Source of the DNA: Chytriomyces cf. hyalinus JEL632
Taxonomy: Eukaryota; Chytridiomycota; Chytridiomycetes; Chytridiales; Chytriomycetaceae
Reading direction: 5' to 3'
Assembly: GCA_025435555.1 (NCBI GenBank)
Contig: JAIWWG010000004.1
Location: forward strand, 806,001 to 870,000
DNA: 64,000 nucleotides
Part shown: positions 59,606 through 64,000 of the stretch, piece by piece
Numbering within the stretch: position 1 is the first letter of the stretch
Layout of the letters: every line of letters starts with the position of its first letter
The notes under the pieces: model-generated
Seen by the model: the letters and a program-made list of their open reading frames with translations, nothing else
Told to the model about the DNA's origin: nothing
Databases searched by the model: none
Program-made: the position numbers and the translations under genes

Positions 59606-61499
59606 TTACAACATTCCAAAGCGCGTCTTGATTTCGTTCCACAAGTTCTCCTTATCCACCTTCACTCCTCCCAGCACAGCGCTGTTCTCCTGCGCTCTTC
59701 TCACCAAGTACGGAATCGTCACCTCCACAGGGCCATACGGCACACACTTGTACCCTTTCAACCCATGCGCGGCAATCCCGTAAGTAGTCCCATCCTGCAT
59801 CCCGCGCAACTGGCCAAACCCAACACAGTCACTCTGAAAATCAATACCATACTGCTTCATCAACGTCCACGCGTGAATCACACTTTCAAAATTGTGGCTG
59901 GCGCTGAAAAATTGAACGGGTAACGGGGTTTCAATCGATGGGGTAGGGGTGCTGTCATGAATTTTCTGGACGCAGAGGCTGATAGCGCTGTTGAACGAGG
60001 CGTGGGTTGCTTCGAGTGTGGGGCAGATTGGGTTTTCGTAGCCCATGCTTGTGGCTCTTTCGGTTTCAGAGACAATGTATGCACCTGTGAAAGGACGTGT
60101 CAGTTGTTTTTCAGGCATTCATAATTATAGACACTTACCTCGAACAATCTTGATCCCAACATTATATCCTCCTCGCTCGGCACGTTCCAACTCGCGATGC
60201 ACACGGCCCAGTGCATCTTTCAGATACATTTGGTACGTGTTGAAAATCACAGGTCTTCCTCCGTTGATGCCTTCATTCACAGCCATTCGCTTTCCGTTGA
60301 ATTTCTTGCCAAGAGTCAAGGCCATGTCATCGATCGCTGGTTGCACGTAGGTCCACTCCGCATCCACAATTACCTTCACATGTTTACTCTTGGAGTGGGC
60401 AACTATCTCCTCAACAAAGGGAAAGACTGCGTCAATCACTTGAAAGTCGGATGCAGTTGCCAATGCCAAAGCCTCATTTTTCTCTGCGTTGGTGACAAGG
60501 ACTCCTCGAGCATCGCGATTGGAAATGGTGAACACATTCGACACATCAATCAAGTCAACAGTTCCCGTGTTGTTGTAATCCATTTGCGACCAGAGCAACT
60601 CCGCGGTCTTTTTGTTTTCCGCCAATTTGCTGAAACGCTTCATAAAGGCACCGTCCGGGTTCATAAACGCGTCTTTCTGAAGGCATTTTACACCGTTGAT
60701 CTCGCGGGCATCTTGCTCAAAGGCCGCATACACCGCACGCAGCGAGTTTGTCCATCGGAGCAACACGGAAGGCGGGATGAGCGGAGTCACTTTCATGGCA
60801 ATGAAGTTGTGGGGGTGTTCGCATGCGATATCGGCCGATTCTTTCATTCCGGCGCATACGCGGCGAGCTTCTTCAACTGTCGCTTGCAGAGTTGGGGTTT
60901 CGGTGGAGACGTCTGCTTCGACTGTTGTGGGATAAAGAGGTGAGATCATGAAGATCATTCACTAGTTGTGAGGGTACCTGCGTAATTGAGAATGACGCCG
61001 ATGCCTCTCTCTCGGTATTCGGTCATTGTGGCGTGCACTTGCTGGGTGTTCTCTCCACCTGCATCCACAAGATTTAACAACCGCACTATACTATGAACTG
61101 CTGCTTCTGAAAACTCACCGCAGAAGTGCTCAAAGAAAGTCTTTCGCACGACAAAACGAGCTGCCTGTTTCAATCCAGGCACTTTCTCGGCTGCATCCAG
61201 TAGAACAGGTCCGTACCGCACAAACACTGGGCTCGCGCAGAGTTTAAAGATGGCGAGCGACTTTGCGACTTGGAAGAGGGGCTGGTGTCTGTGGGGGCGC
61301 TGTTTGTTTTGATTGTTTTTATGGGGATGTTGGGGAGGTGGCAGTGATCAGAGCAGTGCTTGGGATGCCTGGATCAGACTGGTTCGCACTGCATTCTTAC
61401 CACGACGGACGAGGACCAAGAGCTGAGGTCTGGCGCGGCGTTTGAGCTGCTGCTGAGAGCGCGTCTGATGTTCATGTTGCCACCCAATTTCTGCATCAT
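59606..61499 (-). CDS. PUT1: Proline dehydrogenase, mitochondrial, with an EF-hand loop
   Basis: Five exons: 61499-61401, 61299-61119, 61058-60978, 60921-60139, 60084-59606; 540 residues. FAD enzyme of the inner mitochondrial membrane oxidising proline to pyrroline-5-carboxylate, first step of proline use. The first exon encodes an Arg/Ser-rich targeting peptide (NIRRALSSSSNAA). Core motifs: GIGVILNYAVEAD, FIAMKVTPL, KVIVDAEWTYVQPAI, VIFNTYQMYLKDA, VGIKIVRGAYI, SASHN and GFGQLRGMQD, then LVRRAQENSAVLGG. Residues ~235-246 (DYNNTGTVDLID, 60545-60580) fit a canonical EF-hand calcium loop, in the insert after helix KVTPLIPP. The intron 61059-61118 is 60 nt and keeps frame, so unspliced transcript would add 20 residues. 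The first intron is long for this genome (101 nt). Confidence 0.92.
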
Positions 61500-61855
61500 A
61501 AATACTTCAACTAGCAACCCTCAAATTTGACCGGCACGGCTTGAGGAGAGCGGTTCACACTGAGGCGGGTCTTGTATGACAAACGGGCTTCCACGGGATG
61601 CTTTCTACGGTAGCTGCTCTCGGGTCCCCGGAAGAGAAAGCGTCCATTTTATTCCTTCGCTCAGCAGAAATGCTTCCCAAGAATGTTTTATTTTTAAATA
61701 AGTCGCGTTTATTCTCAGTGTCGAATTAGACAAGAACGAATTGTCAAGAAATTAGTCTGTAAATCCCGCAGTCCCCACGTACCTTGCCTCATTTGCCACA
61801 GCCAACGCGCCTTTTCAAGACACGATCACACCTATAGAATCCCTGGATTATCCTT
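61500..61855. other. Divergent intergenic region, PRODH / Tyr-Gly-Pro repeat protein
   Basis: 356 bp with both promoters. No TATA box stands out; nothing else recognised. Confidence 0.4.
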
Positions 61856-64000
61856 ATGTTGCTCCCCACCATCTTAGCCGCTGTTTCGATCGTCGCCCCG
61901 CTATTTGTTCGCGCTGCCGACACCAACTTGTGCAAATCACTCAGCATTCCTGAGGGTGGCTGGGTATGTACAGGTGAAAGAACTTTCAGTCAGTGCAGCT
62001 ACGGAGGTAATATTCTCTTCCTCCTTCACTTTCTCACATCTCCCTGTCTTTGTCGATGCCAGTGGAGTTCTTGGAGACAAGAGTTGCTTTTGGTTTGTCA
62101 GGCAATTGGAAGCCACTCACTCACCTTCAAACAACTCCAATTTTTCATTCAAATCACAGTACCAAGCTCCTTTGCTGGCCAACCTTGCGCCGAGGGCACG
62201 GTGTGTTGTCAGTCGTCAAGCCAGTGCGACTACGCGTCAAACTGCAAGGCGACGTACAAGGACAGCCTTGGCTCCGCAAGTGCATCTGCATCGTCAGACA
62301 ACGGCTCTTCAAAACAAGGCCAGTATGTAGCCCCTGAGAGTGCTGTAAACCCGCCAATTAGTATGCCCAACGTTCCACCAGCCGTGTACTCGCCATTGAC
62401 AATGCCGCCCGCCATGACACCAACTACACCAGCTCCTACACCTGTTTCTTCCTACTCAGTTGCACCAACCCCTGTTCCAACTCCAACTCCCACTGGGCCT
62501 GAAGCTCAGCCATACGGTGGATGGGGAAGTACTGGCGGCTATGCCCCACCCCCACAAGCTAAACCCGTAAACTACAACGCACCCGTTCAAACTCCCGCCC
62601 CAAACGCGTGGTTGTATAATCCAGTTCCCATTGAAGGATACGGCATCCCGGGCGAAACTCCAGCTCCAGTCCAGTACTACAACAACTACGCCCCACAACC
62701 TGAAGGCTATGGTGCCCCACCGCGCGACTACCACTCTTGGCGCCACCACCGCCACACTCCACCTTGCACAACACCGCGTCCAGTGTACATGACCCACCAC
62801 AGGCACCACTGGAAGGCCCCATGGACCACCAAGTCTCGCCACCACCACTACCCCACGAAAACTACCACAGTTCCAAAACCAGAGCCTACAAAAGCTGGGT
62901 ACAAGCATGGGAAAGGGCAAAAGCATCACCACAAAAAACCGTTTGAGGGTTACCCAGTCAACGACCCGCTGGCATGGGGCATCGATTTCACCGTCCCTAA
63001 AAACGCGGATGGTGGAGACCTTGCTGCTCCTTACGGCAGGTACATGCAGCCACAGAAAGGTGAAGACCGTGGAGTTTATGGAGAATATGGGCCGGATGAT
63101 TTGCAGCCTGTCGCTGGTAAAGTGGGCTATGCTATCCCACCGAAACAAGAGTCCAGATACGGCGCTTATGGTTCTGACGGTGAATGGCCTGCATCCTACG
63201 GTGACGACGCATACCGCACGCCTGTCCCACAACCGCAAGGGTACGGCGAGCCTGCCAAGCCCGTAGGTTATGGAAACCCGGCCCCTGTTCCAGTTGGATA
63301 TGGTAAACCAGCAGACAAGCCAAAGGGATACGGTGAACCTGTAGGATACGGAAGCCCGGCATCTGCTCCAGTTGGTTACGGAAAACCGGCAGACATGCCC
63401 AAAGGATACGGTGAACAGGATGGCTACAGTAAACCGGCACCTGCTCCAGTTGGTTATGGAAGTCCTGCCCCAGTTCCAGTTGGTTATGGAAACCCAGCTC
63501 CTGTCCCAGTTGGATACGGAAAACCAGCAGACAAGCCAATGGGATATGGTGAGCCTGTAGGATATGGTAAACCGGCCGCTGTTCCAGTTGGTTATGGAAA
63601 CCCAGCTCCTGCTCCAGTTGGTTACGGAAAACCAGTAGACAAGCCCAAAGGATACGGTGAACAGAATGGCTACAGTAAACCGGCTCCAGTTCCAGTTGGT
63701 TATGGAAACCCAGCTCCTGTCCCAGTTGGATACGGAAAACCAGCAGACAAGCCAATGGGATACGGCGAACCTGTAGGATATGGACACCCGATCCCTGCTC
63801 CAGCTGGTTATGGCTCTGATTCTATGCCGAAAGGATACGGGGACGCAATGCCGGAACCACAGCAATACGGATACACCCATGCAAAACCAGACTCATCTTA
63901 TGGAGAACCCGAACCACAAGGATACAAACAGAAAAAGCCAAAAGCCGGCGACTACGCAAAGTACCTCGCAAGCCTTCCCCCAGCAATCAGGTACAAGCGC
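61856..64000 (+). CDS. Secreted Tyr/Gly/Pro-repeat surface protein (3' end beyond window)
   Basis: ATG at 61856 opens a signal peptide (MLLPTILAAVSIVAPLFVRA). A Cys-rich head follows, with CKSLSIPEGGWVCTGERTFSQC and later QPCAEGTVCCQSSQCDYASNC, similar in style to small fungal carbohydrate-binding or cell-wall modules. Likely exons: 61856-62006, 62063-62092 (30 nt) and 62160 to beyond 64000; the small middle exon is tentative, as joining 62006 directly to 62160 also keeps frame. Next come ~150 residues of Ser/Thr/Pro (O-glycosylation-type stalk), a His-rich patch (HSWRHHRHTPPC, HHRHHWK, KGQKHHHKK) and, from ~63230, at least a dozen PVGYG/KGYGEP repeats. The open frame has no stop before the window end. 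Probably an extracellular or wall-bound adhesive or matrix protein. Confidence 0.8.
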   Translation, partial: MLLPTILAAVSIVAPLFVRAADTNLCKSLSIPEGGWVCTGERTFSQCSYGGNILFLLHFLTSPCLCRCQWSSWRQELLLVCQAIGSHSLTFKQLQFFIQITVPSSFAGQPCAEGTVCCQSSSQCDYASNCKATYKDSLGSASASASSDNGSSKQGQYVAPESAVNPPISMPNVPPAVYSPLTMPPAMTPTTPAPTPVSSYSVAPTPVPTPTPTGPEAQPYGGWGSTGGYAPPPQAKPVNYNAPVQTPAPNAWLYNPVPIEGYGIPGETPAPVQYYNNYAPQPEGYGAPPRDYHSWRHHRHTPPCTTPRPVYMTHHRHHWKAPWTTKSRHHHYPTKTTTVPKPEPTKAGYKHGKGQKHHHKKPFEGYPVNDPLAWGIDFTVPKNADGGDLAAPYGRYMQPQKGEDRGVYGEYGPDDLQPVAGKVGYAIPPKQESRYGAYGSDGEWPASYGDDAYRTPVPQPQGYGEPAKPVGYGNPAPVPVGYGKPADKPKGYGEPVGYGSPASAPVGYGKPADMPKGYGEQDGYSKPAPAPVGYGSPAPVPVGYGNPAPVPVGYGKPADKPMGYGEPVGYGKPAAVPVGYGNPAPAPVGYGKPVDKPKGYGEQNGYSKPAPVPVGYGNPAPVPVGYGKPADKPMGYGEPVGYGHPIPAPAGYGSDSMPKGYGDAMPEPQQYGYTHAKPDSSYGEPEPQGYKQKKPKAGDYAKYLASLPPAIRYKR
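63235..63815 (+). repeat. Tandem repeat region coding PVGYGxPAxxP-type units
   Basis: Repeats of ~27-30 nt coding PxPVGYGNPA, KPADKPKGYGEP and similar units are arranged in a higher-order period of about 60 residues (KPADKPMGYGEPVGYG recurs at ~63520 and ~63740). High DNA identity between super-units implies recent amplification. Confidence 0.85.

Noticed and set aside
62456-63880. 474-codon open frame on the minus strand, rich in Trp/Val/Ser
   Set aside because: It is the antisense of the PVGYG repeat region; the repeat's codon pattern keeps the opposite strand free of stops. The plus strand has a signal peptide and sensible composition.
1-64000. CRISPR arrays, bacterial operons, rRNA or LTR/LINE elements
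   Set aside because: No spaced direct repeats, no reverse transcriptase or integrase signature and no rRNA-like sequence were found; the DNA is intron-bearing nuclear sequence.

Overview
The window is eukaryotic nuclear DNA, gene-dense (about 21 protein genes plus one decayed locus in 64 kb), with short spliceosomal introns mostly 50-70 nt long. The gene set points to a fungus: a HAL/NPR-type protein kinase, a Pho85-type (PCL) cyclin, a fungal-style biosynthetic threonine deaminase with two ACT-like units, a UNC93-like (DUF895) transporter and an SHPRH/Irc20 helicase. A full ADCY10-type soluble adenylyl cyclase, absent from yeasts and moulds but kept in zoosporic lineages, and a MFSD1-like transporter suggest an early-diverging, flagellated (chytrid-type) fungus. 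The assignment to chytrids is an inference. Exon models were built by hand by matching GT..AG sites, reading phase and family conservation; every model given with full exon coordinates keeps frame from start to stop.

Layout. 1-7.8 kb: the 5' part of a CCDC174-like gene (-), two tandem paralogous membrane proteins (-), an arrestin-fold protein with an SH3 domain (+) and, 46 bp later, an NFX1/FAP1-type zinc-finger protein (+). 7.9-16.8 kb: a 1,923-residue coiled-coil protein (-) with a thrice-repeated Trp motif at its tail, and a PH-domain protein (-) with three WH2-like motifs. 16.9-25.4 kb: two UNC93-like genes in inverted orientation, encoding identical proteins, flanking an SHPRH-like helicase/ubiquitin ligase (+). 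25.5-34 kb: threonine deaminase (+), a decayed repeat-bearing locus (-), a PCL-type cyclin (-) and eIF3e (+). 34.2-45.2 kb: soluble adenylyl cyclase (-) and a Fe-S PD-(D/E)XK nuclease fused to an SF1 helicase (-). 45.6-54.4 kb: MFSD1-like transporter (-), HAL-type kinase (-), tRNA-dihydrouridine synthase (+), NRAMP metal transporter (-). 54.5-64 kb: two multi-spanning membrane proteins of no recognised family (+ and -), mitochondrial proline dehydrogenase (-) and a secreted Tyr/Gly/Pro-repeat protein (+) that runs off the window.

How the genes relate. There are no operons. Functional themes are nutrient and ion handling (UNC93 pair, NRAMP, MFSD1-like transporter, HAL-type kinase that in yeasts stabilises transporters, arrestin-like adaptor), amino-acid metabolism (threonine deaminase, proline dehydrogenase), genome maintenance (SHPRH, Dna2-like nuclease-helicase), cAMP signalling, translation/tRNA modification, and cytoskeleton/surface proteins. 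Several pairs share short divergent promoters (89 bp for NRAMP/1,080-aa membrane protein; 135 bp for kinase/DUS). Most notable are the homogenised UNC93 pair, several unusual domain combinations, and a splice-site repertoire rich in GTT donors and AAG acceptors.
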